A stretch of 64,000 nucleotides of DNA from assembly GCA_034509735.1 (NCBI GenBank), contig JACGWO010000010.1:3720001-3784000 (forward strand), in the 5' to 3' direction. This document shows, piece by piece, positions 1 to 12,500 of this stretch. The notes under the pieces are model-generated. The model made no database searches. It saw only the letters and a list, made by a program, of their open reading frames with translations, and was not told where the DNA came from. Source of the DNA: Sesamum alatum. Lineage: Eukaryota; Streptophyta; Magnoliopsida; Lamiales; Pedaliaceae. How positions within the stretch are numbered: the first letter of the stretch is position 1; each line of letters starts with the position of its first letter. The position numbers and the translations under genes are program-made.

Positions 1-95
1 TGATATTTATAATTTTTAATCGATGGCCTCAAATGATCCATTACACTCTTGATCTTTTTTAATTATATAAAAATAAATTGAGTCAAATTATATTA

Positions 96-482
96 GGGTA
101 AATTACAGCCAACTCTCATGAGATTTGACATAATTACAAATATTCCTCGTTGTTTGAAAAATTACAAATACCTCCCTAAAATTTGTAATTTTTAACCAAA
201 TGCCTGAAATTAACCATTTTGCCCGTGGATTTTTTTTATTAAAGTTGTAGTAAAATCAACCGAGACAGTATTATTATTGCTCCTCTGTGTAAAAAATTAG
301 GAATTAAATAAAAAATAATTCAGTGTATAAGGGCAATTTGGTCAGTTCACTCATAAAAATGGATGGAAATGGATTATTTGTTATACGGTTACAAACCTCA
401 TAGGAGTATTTGAATTTTTTCAAACAACGAGTGGGTATTTGTAATTATGTCAGACCTTATGGGAAGTAGCTATAATTTACCC
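96..482. mobile_element. MULE-like MITE with perfect 9-bp target duplication
   Basis: The element starts GGGTAAATTACAGC and ends GCTATAATTTACCC, giving imperfect terminal inverted repeats. It is flanked on both sides by ATTATATTA (87-95 and 483-491). A 9-bp duplication is characteristic of Mutator-like elements. The 387-bp element is non-coding. It sits inside a diverged copy of its own family. Confidence 0.85.
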
Positions 483-674
483 ATTATATTATTGCTCATC
501 TGTGTAAAAAAAGTAATAAACCTCTCCTTGCGCATTTTTGTCCAAAAAAATTTAAAATTTTTTTAAAAAAAATATTTCAATTTGCATAAGGGCATTTTAG
601 TCATATCACTTATAAAAATATATGAAAATTGATTATTTGTTAGACGATTACAAACTTCATGGGGTATTTGTAAT

Positions 675-1450
675 TAGGAATGGGCGTTCGGGTCGGGTAG
701 TTCGGATACCGACCCGACCCGATCGAATTCGGGTATTTTTTCGGTTATTTTTTAAAAAAAATTCGGGTATCGGGTAATCCGATACCCGAATTTTAAAAAT
801 TGGGTCGGGGTTCGGGTAGGATTCTCCTACCTGAACTACCCGATCGGGTACCCGAACTTTTACAAAATAAATAAATAAATAAAATTATTTGTGAAGAAGA
901 AATGTTTAAGTCTATGTTACACTTACACATTCTATTTTTTCACTTTCTCCTCAATTTTCTTACCTCCCAACTCCTAAGTCCCAATCCCAACAAAAATTAA
1001 TTTTCTTTCTCTGAAAGCCTAAATTTCTAAATATCACAAGAAAATGATGGAATAATATTATCAAATCCAAAGGTTAGTATTATTTTTCTTTTCTTTTGTT
1101 ATTTAGTTAATAATATATTCAAAATTTTATCACTTATTATAAATTAAAAAATACTAAACTTTTAATAAAAAAATAAAAAAAGAAAATATATTATTAACTA
1201 AAAAACAGAGGCTATTTTTGACAGCCTCTATTTTTTAAAAATAGAAGTTGTTTTCAGCTTCTACTTCAGATAGAAGCTGAAAACAGCCTCTATAATCATC
1301 TTTCAAGGCAATATTTTACCTCTGGAAATTTTATTTTTATTTTTTTTAAAAAAAAATCGGATATCGGGTAGTGAAAATAACTATCCGAAAGTTCGGGTAC
1401 CCGACCCAAACTACCCGAACCCGCATTACCCGACCCGACGCCCACCCCTA
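675..1450. mobile_element. Non-autonomous hAT-like element
   Basis: The left end TAGGAATGGGCG and the right end CGCCCACCCCTA are inverted repeats. Both subterminal regions are packed with GGGTCGGGTA/TACCCGACCC motifs on opposite strands. Flanks TTTGTAAT (667-674) and TTTATAAT (1451-1458) match at 7 of 8 bases, as expected for an hAT 8-bp duplication. The AT-rich interior has no transposase and holds a short inverted repeat near 1200-1290 built on the phrase TAGAAGCTGAAAACAG. Confidence 0.7.
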
Positions 1451-1495
1451 TTTATAATTATGCCAAATCTCATGAAAGGTCATTGTAATTCACCC

Positions 1496-2525
1496 AAATT
1501 GAATTTTAGATTTTAATATTTTTAATTTGATCTTATTTATATTCGATTCATGCGATATAATTTTTGGGGGGCTGAAATTATGATATGCAAATACAGACAC
1601 AATAATATAACCGTATTTTGAGATAATATGTCACGTAATTAAAAAAAATGGAAGCAATATAGTTTGAACATAGATATCGTGTAGAATTATATACAAAATA
1701 TAATTATGAATATATACATATGTAAATAAATACAATTATAAATTATAATGAGGAAAATGTTAGTTGTGGTTGTAGTGTTAAATGTAAGTTGACGAATTTG
1801 CAAACTATTTGAAAGAAAAAAGAAAATTAAAAAATTAAGATAAAAATGAGTTTAGATTTGAGTAATACTATTTTTTCTTTTAAGATATTTTTCTTTTTTG
1901 AATTGTACAAAGTACAAACCTTGAGATCATAAAATATACATATTTTTTTTTGTTATGTCTGTAACATGTAAACATGTTATCGATGTTTTTTCATTGTTAA
2001 TGTCCCCTTGGGATTTTTCATTATATTCTATGTTTCATGTGTGTAAGTTGTGTTGATACTGTGTTCGTATATTATATGTGTCAAAATCATAACAATTTTG
2101 TATCTGTATTTAAGATGCACATGATATTTTCTATGGACAATTACTTCTACACTCCTGATCATGGTCTATTAACACAAACTTATTTATATTTTTTGAAAAA
2201 TTATACATGCATGTACAAAAAATCGCCAACTTTATTAATATGTCAAATAAAAATGTTGTCACCTTCATTCCTAACGAATGTATTAGGATTAATCACTTAT
2301 TATTAAATTTAAAAGCTATAGTTACTAGTAGAGGTGTAACTTACTTAACTTGTATATTTTACAGCGCAAAGTACTGTATTAAGACAAAAGGCAATGTAAG
2401 ATGATTGCGTCCCTATAAGCTCCATAGATCAATATGGGTAAGTAGTGCCCCCTGTGTTAATCAAAAATAGTAAAAAATTTCATATAAAAAAATAAAGGCT
2501 AATTTACCCTCTTGTGTTTCTAAAC
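1496..2525. other. AT-rich intergenic sequence, no gene seen
   Basis: The stretch is A/T-rich with short random open frames (for example 2037-2306) that have no recognisable motif, codon bias or splice context. I see no RNA gene or clear repeat boundary in it. Confidence 0.6.
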
Positions 2526-3551
2526 CCCCCCTCCCCCCGCAATAATTCCAGCAAAAATAGTCGCATCTTTAATCACTTGATTTCAGTAATTATCTTCTTA
2601 ATGTGATGCAAATCTAGATTTAGATTATGCACACGCGTCGAGCCATATGCTTCAGTTGCTAATACTATTTATTAAGGGAGAGAACCCATAATAATTACAT
2701 TGGTTGACATAATATGTATTGACTAAAATTCCCATTGATGACCCCTCAAATATTTATCTTAAAGCCCAAAAGCACGGAAGTGGGCACGGAACTAAGCAAC
2801 CCAATAGGTAAAGCCAGATAGCCCAGGAGCAAGGCCTTTAGCCTATAAAACAACATTGTCTTTACTAACCTGGCAGGACCAAGAAGAAAGTTCATTACAG
2901 CAAGTCAAGTCAACATACAACAAGGACGACACATTACACATGTCACTGACACGTAAGAACACATCATACTAAAATATCTCCAACAAACTTCTAAGGAATC
3001 GTCTGTAATCGGATTTTTAAACAGCATGTACCTCCGAAAACACATGCAAACTGGGTAAGACTCGGTAAAATGGTCATCTATCTATCAATACTAATCCAAA
3101 TCCCGAACGGATTCTTCGATTGGATAGCCAACACACGTATCTTTCAAACGGCGTACGACTCTCTGCAACCACTCTCCGAATCTTGCTCAATGGTTACCTA
3201 TAAATGGACCATTTGTGCAGTCTTTTGGTAACATCTTTTCATCTCACATGTTCTACTATTACTTATACTCTCACTCGGTTTAAAGCTATTTTAAGCTTAC
3301 GTCACACACTTTTATCTTTTCATCGTCAAATCTCACCATCATTCTGACTATTATTCGATTTTTCCATTTATTTCTTCAATAAGAACATTACTGATTCAAG
3401 TATCGGAGTGTTAATGTTTCTTTACAGATTAGTTGTCCCTTGATTTTATGATTTTCTCGAAAAATACTTTGACCTTTGTGGTACTGCTAGACCTCTGTAC
3501 ACATCATCCTCAAATACATTTATTTATTCCATAAAATAACCATCACTTTAT
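2526..3551 (+). repeat. LTR-like direct repeat, copy 1
   Basis: This roughly 1.03-kb unit is repeated at about 3870-4891 in the same orientation with only scattered substitutions. It has LTR-like landmarks in order: a TATA-like box TATAAAA at 2844-2850, a CAATAAGAACATT stretch near 3378, and GATTCAAGTATCGGAGTG near 3392. The last resembles the U5 phrase found in plant gypsy LTRs. No TG...CA ends, primer-binding site or coding region could be fixed, so a plain tandem duplication remains possible. Confidence 0.55.
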
Positions 3552-3869
3552 TTCTTCAACACAACACCATTCCCACCCCACGCAGCACCACCCCCACCCC
3601 ACCCCCAACCGGCCACCGCCTCGCCATCGCCGGCGACCTCCTCATCTCCTTAAGTTGTTGTGTCGCCCTCCCCCCGCCTCTGCAAGTCCCGTCACCCTCC
3701 TAGTCGTCGCGCGCCACTGCCAGTCCATTCCCCCACCCTTCACTTTCAGTAGCGCGGCGCCGCCACTCCCTCGCCCTGCCCCTCCGCCTCCCATAGCCAC
3801 CCGCTCCCCCCCCCCTTTTCCCATGTCGTCGCTCGCTCGCCCGCCCTTCCCCATTTTCCCTCATCACCG
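3552..3869. other. C-rich spacer between the two LTR-like repeats
   Basis: About 318 bp, strikingly C-rich and GC-rich against an AT-rich background. Both strands carry low-complexity open frames (Pro/Ser/Ala-rich on +, Gly-rich on -) without known motifs. It could be the internal part of a small non-autonomous retroelement or a captured gene 5' end. I cannot identify a source. Confidence 0.45.
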
Positions 3870-4891
3870 CCCCCCCTCCCCCAATAATTCCACCAAAATA
3901 GTCGTATCTTTAATCACTTGATTTTAGTAATTATTTTCTTAATGTGATGCAAATCTAGATTTAGATTTTGCACACGCGTCGAGCCATATGCTTCAGTTTC
4001 TAGTACTATTTATTAAAGGAGAGAACCCATAATAATTACATACGTTGACATAATATGTATTGACTAAAATTCCCATTGATGACCCCTCAAATATTTATTT
4101 TAAAGCCCAAAAGCACGGAAGTGGGCACGGAACTAAGCAACCCAATAGGTAAAGCCTGACAGCCCAGGAACAAGGCCTTTAGCCTATAAAACAACATTGT
4201 CTTTACTAACCTGGCAGGACCAAGAAGAAAGTTCATTACAGCAAGTCAAGTCAACATACAACAAGGACAACACATTACACATGTCACTGACACGTAAAAA
4301 CACATCATACTAAAATATCTCCAACAAACTCCTAAGAAATCGTCTGTAATCGGATTTTTAAACAGCATGTACCTCCGAAAACAGATGCAAATTGGGTAAG
4401 ACTTGGTAAAATGGTCATCTATCTATCAATACTAATCCAAATCCCGAACGGATTCTTCGATTGGTTAGCCAACACACGTATCTTTCAAACGGCGTACGAC
4501 TCTCTGCAACCACTCTCTGAATCTTGCTCAACGATTACCTATAAATGGACCATTTGTGCAGTCTTTTGGCAACATCTTTTCATCTCACAAGTTCTACTAT
4601 TACTTATACTCTCACTCGGTTTAAAGCTATTTTAAGCTTACGTCACACACTTTTATCATTTCATCGTCAAATCTCACCATCATTCTCACTATTATTTGAT
4701 TTTCCCATTTATTTCTTCAATAAGAACATTACTAATTCAAGTATCGGAGTGTTAATGTTTCTTTACAGATTAGTCCTCCCTTGATTTTATGATTTTTTCG
4801 AAAATACTTTGACCTTTGTGGTACTGCTAGACCTCTGTACACATCATCCTCAAATACATTTATTTATTCCATAAAATAACCATCACTTTAT
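3870..4891 (+). repeat. LTR-like direct repeat, copy 2
   Basis: Second copy of the 1.03-kb repeat at 2526-3551, with the TATA-like box at 4195-4201 and the GATTCAAGTATCGGAGTG phrase near 4733. Differences from copy 1 are mostly single-base (CAGATAGCCC versus TGACAGCCC, ACACGTAAGAAC versus ACACGTAAAAAC), suggesting a fairly recent duplication or insertion. Open frames at 4411-4784 fall within the repeat and have no family features. Confidence 0.55.
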
Positions 4892-5312
4892 CTAATTGAC
4901 TGTATCAATAATTTGTTGTTCATAAACATTTTACGTTAATTTATTGTATCCGTTTTAATCAATTATTCATTTTATCTTAATTATCTTTCATTTAATTACT
5001 AAATGTAATAAAAAATTAGAATATGCACCTATATTGAGTGTGCTTTGAACCATGTTATAATGGCCCTAAATACTCCAAGACAACGTGATTGTCAGGCGAA
5101 ACAGGTCGACGTTACAGTGCACTGACAGTCAACGCCTCCAAGCCTCTGTAAAATCTCCCTAAACTGAATAGACATCCCACGAAACTCCCACTAATGCCCA
5201 ACATTGGCGAACAAAATCACACTGCAATATACAATATTGCTAAAAATTAGTTATATCTTATAAAAATTACAGTTTAAAATTATTTTATCGATAAAGGATT
5301 TGTTAAAATTAA
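4892..5312. other. Intergenic, nothing recognised
   Basis: AT-rich unique-looking sequence between the LTR-like repeats and the next MITE. No open frame of note, RNA gene or repeat boundary was seen. Confidence 0.5.
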
Positions 5313-6139
5313 GGGATGATTACACTTCCCTCTTGATGTTTGGTGTAATTATACGTAGATCTCATGTGATTTTAAAATTACACCTAATACCTTTATTTTT
5401 ATTTTCATTCAACAAATAGATCATTCAATTAATAAAATTGATAAAATTTGCTGACAGCCTGACACCAACAGGAAAATTGAATAAAATTTTTTTTACCCTT
5501 GGTTAACTTATTGCAAGTCAAATAAATATATTTTTCATAAAACTACACTTAAACATGTCACACACTTATGTATATGAGTTGTTCTTATAAATAAATTAAA
5601 TCATGAGAGTATAGTATAATATATTTGATACATTTAAAGTATTATTATATAGAATAATTATTAATTAATAAATAAATTAGATTGGTCAAAATAAATTTAG
5701 CTCTCAACATATATATACACTTTTTTTAAAAAAAAATTGAACATATTTATATACTACACAACTATATATACACACACTATATTATGTGATTTAACTAAAT
5801 ATTATGGACACATATTCTGATAACTCAATCGTACAAACATATCACTGTGATAACATAAATATAGTATTTACAACCCTTGTGATATTTTAATAATAGCAAA
5901 AAATATTCTCTGTAATTTTAGCTTTTTAGTCTAAACGTCTGTTCATTTCCACATATATATGGCGCCAATTTTGTCTTTTTAGTCTTTCAAATTTTCATGT
6001 TCTTTTTTAGTTTTTTTTAGTCAAATATTATGGGTAGAAAGGTAATTTGATTTTTTTTTAGGGAGTCTTGACATATTTTATAACCAGGTATAATAGGTGT
6101 AATTTTGCAAACCACAGAGAGTTTATGTGTAATTACACC
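5313..6139. mobile_element. MITE of the GGGATAATTAC family, right end truncated
   Basis: It starts GGGATGATTACACTTCCC and is colinear with the element at 27206-28056 through phrases such as TTATTGCAAGTCAAATAAAT, with small indels. It ends about GTAATTACACC, lacking the last ~50 bases of the 27.2-kb copy. It lies less than 450 bp upstream of the RPC5 start codon and may contribute to the distal promoter. Confidence 0.65.
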
Positions 6140-6568
6140 CGGCATTAGGAACATCAATATTATTTACATACATCGTCCCAATTTTTTGAAAAATTATACA
6201 TACATAATATACCATCTAGAAACGTCAACATCATTACATAAATTATTCTTTATACAAAAAATATGTGTAAATTGTACAAATAAACTATATATTAGAGTGT
6301 AAATATAATTATCTCTTATTATTTTCAAATTGATTTTTAGGAGATAGTTTCTGTAGAAATTAATTAAACGAAAATTGGAAATTTGGAACTGCCCAACCGC
6401 ACCGTGAGTCGCACTCGACAAATCAACGTAATAACCCGCCATCGTCTCTGCAAATTATTAAACCCTAAACCCCCTCGACTGCACAGGCGCATTTCATCAA
6501 ACACCACTCGCAATAAATCATTCCTCTTGTTTCGCGTTGATACTGTTTATAGGATCAAAGCTACAGTC

Positions 6569-9500
6569 ATGGCGGACATGGACCTGGATGAACTGTTGGA
6601 TGGCCCGAGCCAGGTCACGAACCGACCGTCTCGGTTCGCGCCCAAAGGCTCAAAATTCAAACCCAGACCCAAAGCTGAACCATCTCAACTGACGACACCG
6701 GCGGCATCTGATACTGTGGAGGGATTACCCGTGCCCAAGAAAGAGGAACCTGGTGTCAAACCCGATATCAAGCCCGAATGTGCAAACGATGCGACTGATA
6801 TGGATGTCGAGGTGAAGCCAGAGGTGAAAGAAGAAGAGGGAAATGATTTAATGGAAACGGAAGCTGAAGCTGAGCCTGATGATGCAATTGTTCGCGAAAT
6901 TGACGTGTATTTTACCCCTTCTGTTGATTCTAAAACTCAGGTAAGTGGCCTATTTTTATTTTCGTACTCATTAAACAACTGATTTGGCATTTCCTTTTTT
7001 TTCTTTCCTTTTAATTTAGTTCACTTTTGATTGCTCATGTACGATCATATTGATGATGGACACCGAATGCTAATGGCACGTTTTTGCGCTTCTCAGTTGT
7101 ATGTGTTGCAATATCCACTTAGGCCTCTGTGGCGGCCATATGAATTGGATGATAGATGCGAAGAGGTATTCACGACTTTCTGTTTACAAATGAGATATCT
7201 GTTGAAAATGTTTGATGTTGATATTTCTCATGATAAAAGAATTTGCTTAGTGCTAAATTGAGAATTATATAATGTTCTGAGAATTTGTTTTTCATATTCT
7301 AGGTTAGGGTGAAGCCAGCAAGTGCAGAACTGGAGGTTGATCTGGCTGTTGATGTTGACTCCAAGAATTATGACTCTGGTGCTGATCCCCGAGTGCAGAT
7401 GAAAAAGCAGGTAAGTATACCAGGTGTTTAACTTAAAGTATTGGGTTTACATAGAAGTGACAAATCTGTTAGGTTTTCATAAAAGTGTGTGATACTGATA
7501 CGTCTAGATATTTCCAATGCCAAATGTCAGGGGACGCGAAACTCTAAGTTTTATATGTAATCCGAACTGTGCTTAAGTACTGGCTGCATGAAGTTGCTCT
7601 GGCCATTATTCTGAGTTTATCAGAAGTTATTGAAAATGCTAACCTCCCTGTGTTGTCCTTGTTATTACAAAAATGGTCTGACATTGGTGTTCATGATTTT
7701 TAGACATTTAATTTTATTCATCTAAGTGCTTATTGATTTAAGGAGTCGGTATTTGGATTATATCTTTGTATTTGATCCCTTTCTAGATTCTTACTTCATC
7801 ATGGAAGCCACCTCACGCAAGTGGGTATGCCGTTGGGATTCTCACTGGAAATAAGGCACGCCTTTTCATCTTCTTAACCCCCAGTCTGATTTTGTTTCTG
7901 ATGTCTTTTTGGCTATAGTTGGCTCCTAAGGTTTCTGTGGAGATTGCAATGAGATTAAGTTTTTTATTTATGCCCTTTTGTCTGTCATGCAGTTACACTT
8001 GAATCCTGTTCATGCAGTTGTACAACTCCGACCGTCAATGCAACATCTTGATGCTAAAGAATCTAAAAGGAAGACCATTAATGTCGAAGATAGAGTGAAG
8101 TTAGAAGAGCCTCAGGAAGGAAAACCTTCTGGGCCATCGAAGAAGCTGGTTGGTTTTCCCTCTTTTTTGTGCTTGTTAGTAACATTTTACTTCTTTATGG
8201 AAACAATTTTTTGCTTCATTTGCGGGTTTAGTTATATGATTAGGATAGTTGATCTTATATCATCTTATATTCAGTTGAGAAAGTATTTGCTTGTTTACAG
8301 TTACTGTAACTGTAAGACATGTGGGAATTGAGAAGTGTTGCTCATGGCTCTATAAATAGCTATGCTACTTATATATATATATATATAAGTCTTTATACTC
8401 TTTTTGTGATTTTGGTTTGTAAACTAAAACCTATTCCCTCGCAGAGCAAAGTCCCGGAACAGAACAATGATAGTGGAGAGGTATGCATTTGTTAGCTCTC
8501 TGCCTTTCTATTGATGTCTATTGATGCCATCCTAAATCAATAAGCTTAGCCTATGCATAAAGTAGTAGCTTTTTTACCGACTTTCTAAGTAACAAATTTG
8601 ATAGCAATGGTTTCCCATTCACCGGAGAACAAAAATGATGACCTTTAACACTCGTAAAAGAATCATAATTCAATTAACTGAAAAAATCTGTATATTAAAA
8701 ATCTTTGTGTTTCCTCATCCTATTATCTTGAGCAATTTTTCAATTGCTAATATTGTTTAGTCATAGAATATCCTTATTCATTAGTATTGTTCCCTTATTC
8801 ATTTGTAGTGGTCCTGCATTCTACTTTGGGGTTTCCTAAAGCATGAGGATGCTACTGAAGGTCCCTGAATTATTGCCCTGGATCTTTCAGTTCTATTTAC
8901 AACAAAGATGGACAAATTTACGTGTAAATCCTTTTATTTTGCTTCTTAGAAAGGCTCTGATGTTTATTTTTTTAGTTATCCACCTTAGGATGTTATAATT
9001 AGTTTTGCGGCGTGTGCCAACAGGAACTTAGACGAAGTGCAATCTGCAATGGTTCTCAAACTTTATTTCAATGCTCTTTTGTGATAGCATGAAACAAAAT
9101 GATCCACTATAAATGCTTGTTTCCATCTTTTTAGTATTAAGCAATAGGTCCGACGCAAGATCTATGCAATGTAATTGATTACTTTTCCTTCATCCTATGG
9201 TACTTCAACTTTACTTTTTTCATTTCTTTTTGTTCCTTCTCCAGGGCTGGGTTCCTCTCAAATATCATAGTGCAAAGAGTGACATTGCAGCAGGATACGT
9301 ACGGAAAATGATGGCACGAGGAGGCTCAGAGATCTACTTTTCTATGAGCTCGTATGCACTTAAATGCTACTAGTTCCACTAGTAGATGTTTATTAAATTA
9401 TGCTGGCTTTGCAGACATTACATAAGTTTGTTTAAATTCATTTCTTCTTCCTTTTTTGAAGGTGTGACTATCTGAATAGCTTGTGTCCTGGCACTTCTAG

Positions 9501-12500
9501 TGACAGTTTCAGTTCGAAAGGTCCTCCAAGAAGGTATCTAAACCCGGGTTCATGATTCCTTTTTGGTTTTTGATGATAGTCTATGATTTTCTTTTTTTGA
9601 TCTATTAACAAGGACGCAAGCTAGAATATTGATGTTCCCTAGCTGTAGTTTATTTGTTTGTTGATCATAAATATCTTTAATACATGACCATTTTTCCAAT
9701 TTAAAACTTCTATCTGGATCAGTTTCAAATCAAAATAGAGCCTACAAATCCTTTTTTCATTCTTTTGTTCAGTTCATCTTTATTGATAAAGGCTTGTCTT
9801 GAGGGTTGATTCAAAAGCATCCCCTCATGTGTAGCTGATTGCTAGTATTTCTCTTACAGATTCCTTTTTTATATCAATATGAACAGAAAAATGAATTATT
9901 CTGCTAACTTTTCTGAGTTGGATCATGGATGGATGAAGGAGATGACCTTAACTTTAAGTTCGTGAATATATGAACATCAAAAGATTTTTTTCATTCTATT
10001 GCTATGTTGTTACTCAGGATTGTAGTGACAAATGATCAATTCTTCAATCGTGTTGTTTGTATGCTCCATGGTAGTATTTTTTTTGCTGAGGTCGAAACTT
10101 ACATCATATATTGCTTGACCTACATTTTATGATTAAATATGTATCCCATCTATAAGGTCTTATACTTTGCCTCACTAGCCCTCTAATTCTGCCATATTTG
10201 TGGTTGCTTACATACTTTTCCCTGACTCTATTATGTTATCATGCCCGTGTTGCAGAAACTCATTATTATGTCCCTTCTGATTAGTTTGTGTCATTTGGAT
10301 TTTCATATTATACTTTGATTATATTTCAGGCTTTTGCTGACTCTACCGCTGAAAGAACGGTTTAAAACTTGGCTTCTTGAGGTCTGTGACTACTTTACTC
10401 TAATAAGCTGTACACTAATTTTTTCTATCACTCAACTTTTTCCTTCTCAGGAGGCTGCATTTCCTTATTTTTGCAAATTTTTAGTGGAATTGTCTATTAG
10501 TTTAGGACAGCTTGCAAATCAAACATGTAAGCCAATTTGGTCACAATACCAAATGATACCTGTTTTCAATATTGTTACCTCAGATTGGAGCCAGAGAGAC
10601 TTCTTGTACCCCTGTGCTCTTTGAATCTGGGCAATGTAGTTCTATGGGTCTTCGTTCCCCATTTTCTTCTGTCTATTCCACCTTCTATTTCCTCTTCTAC
10701 TTCTTGTGGTTTGTGTGAGTCATCTATCAATAATTATGAAATATTATTGCAATCGATTTGTGGCGCTGCTGGAACAGGGCCCTCGAGTTCACCGATTTGA
10801 TGCTCTGAAGTACCTCGCCCCAGACGAGTCTGTTGAAGAAATTTTAGGGGTCATACAGGAGCATGCTCGATTAGTGCAAGGACTTTGGGTTCCAAAAAGT
10901 TCATTGGTGTACGGAACAGATCAAGGAGTCGAAGTTTTAGCCAGGGATTATGTTCTCCTTTTATTTAGCAAGAATGTTATCATTAGCAACACTCAATTAC
11001 CTCAACGGCCTCAACTATCTAAAGCAATGAAAGAAGTCCTAAATGTATTGGCTGTAGAGCGGCCAGCCTTTAATGATTGGAAACTCAAAGAGCTTCCAGA
11101 TATAAGTTTCATAAAACGCAATCCCTATATTGTAAGGAAACAAGAGGAAGAGTGGGAATGCTTGGAAAAGAAAATTAACGATCTTCTTTTTGGAGGAAGA
11201 AATGGGCCTGGTGTGAAGACCTCTTCAAAGTCTAATACCACAAACAACCCCGCAGCTTCCAAAAGTTCCAATAGAGTAGCTACAAGGGCTCCAAATGGAG
11301 CAACCTCAAAAACTGCAATGCCGGAAGAAGTACGAGAGGCTGTAACGAAAGCCCTTCAGAAACTTTTTAAAAGTGTCAAGATTTGCAGGTAAGCCACTCT
11401 GTTATATCAAGTTTTTGTTTTATGTTCTAATAGGATAATTATTTGATCTTTAGTGAATGTTATGTGACCAACCAGGTACACAAGCTAATGGTTTTCTTTT
11501 CAGGCCGTGGTTACATTAAATGCATTTTAATGAAATGTGGCAATATTTCATCATAATATGTGCTTTGCTAAGGAAAAACCATATCTTGGCCTCCATTAGT
11601 GAATAACTGAGGGGCGATATAGTTAGCAGAATAGTTGAGCAAAGTGGGTGGAACTGCTAGATGTAATAATTTTGTTTCCGCTGGACCACTCGTTGGTGTT
11701 CATGTGCCATATTAATTCCTTCACTGAGCATTGTTTGAAATTGTTAAAGGCAAGATATATATCTGGCTTACAACGGTATTTTCTTTGTGACTACTGGTTA
11801 TTGCTATCTTCATGGTTCACCAACACGGAAGGGGAGATGAGGTCAATTTTGATTCTTCATTGTTTCTATTGACTTGAGCGTGTTACCCCTTCGTCAACCA
11901 TGCCTTACCTAATCCTGGGGCTCTATTGGATTTCGTAGAAGATGGGACAAAAAATGAACTTGATCGCACTGGAGTTCTTGAAAGTTGAAACTAACATAAA
12001 ATTTTTTCAAGTTGGGAAAGTGGAAAAAACTTGACTGCCTCCCAATGCGTAAGAGCAGAGAAATACATTTATCGCCTCACCTCAAGCACAAATCTCTCTG
12101 AAATTCTTTCATTGTTCTCTACTTTTCACCATCTATTCCTCTGCAATAATTCATGTTACATGCGGGCTTTCCCCCCCCTCCCCCCCCCCCCCCCCCTTCA
12201 TTTCTTCATTGAGTGCATTCTTAGTTTCTTGTCATGTATTTGTTTATACATTATTTGCAAATTTAAGTGTGTGAACATCCTGAATCTTTCAATCTCATTA
12301 TAATGTCAATGTCGTTAGATGGCCTTGAAGGTCCATGCCGAATTTTATTGGTTGGTTCGGAAGTGATATGTTAAGTGTAACTTCGACATGGTTTATGTTA
12401 ATGTTGTGGCATACTAGGATTTCAAGATAAGTAGTTTATGGTTGAGGGTTAGTCTCAACTAACAGCAAATAATGAAATTAAGAATCTGAACTTCAGTTAA

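Larger units (their letters stand above)
1..1495. mobile_element. Outer MULE-like MITE, interrupted twice and cut by the window start
   Basis: Bases 1-95, about 492-674 and 1451-1495 are colinear with the interior and right side of the element at 96-482, sharing phrases such as TTGCTCATCTGTGTAAA and the right end GTAATTCACCC. They therefore form one older copy. It is split by a younger copy of the same family (96-482) and by an hAT-like element (675-1450). Its left end lies outside the window. No coding capacity was seen. Confidence 0.7.

Noticed and set aside
6383..6568. Upstream in-frame ATG for RPC5
   Set aside because: It would add 62 basic, low-complexity residues not seen in the family. 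The ATG at 6569 gives the conserved acidic start MADMDLDELLDG.
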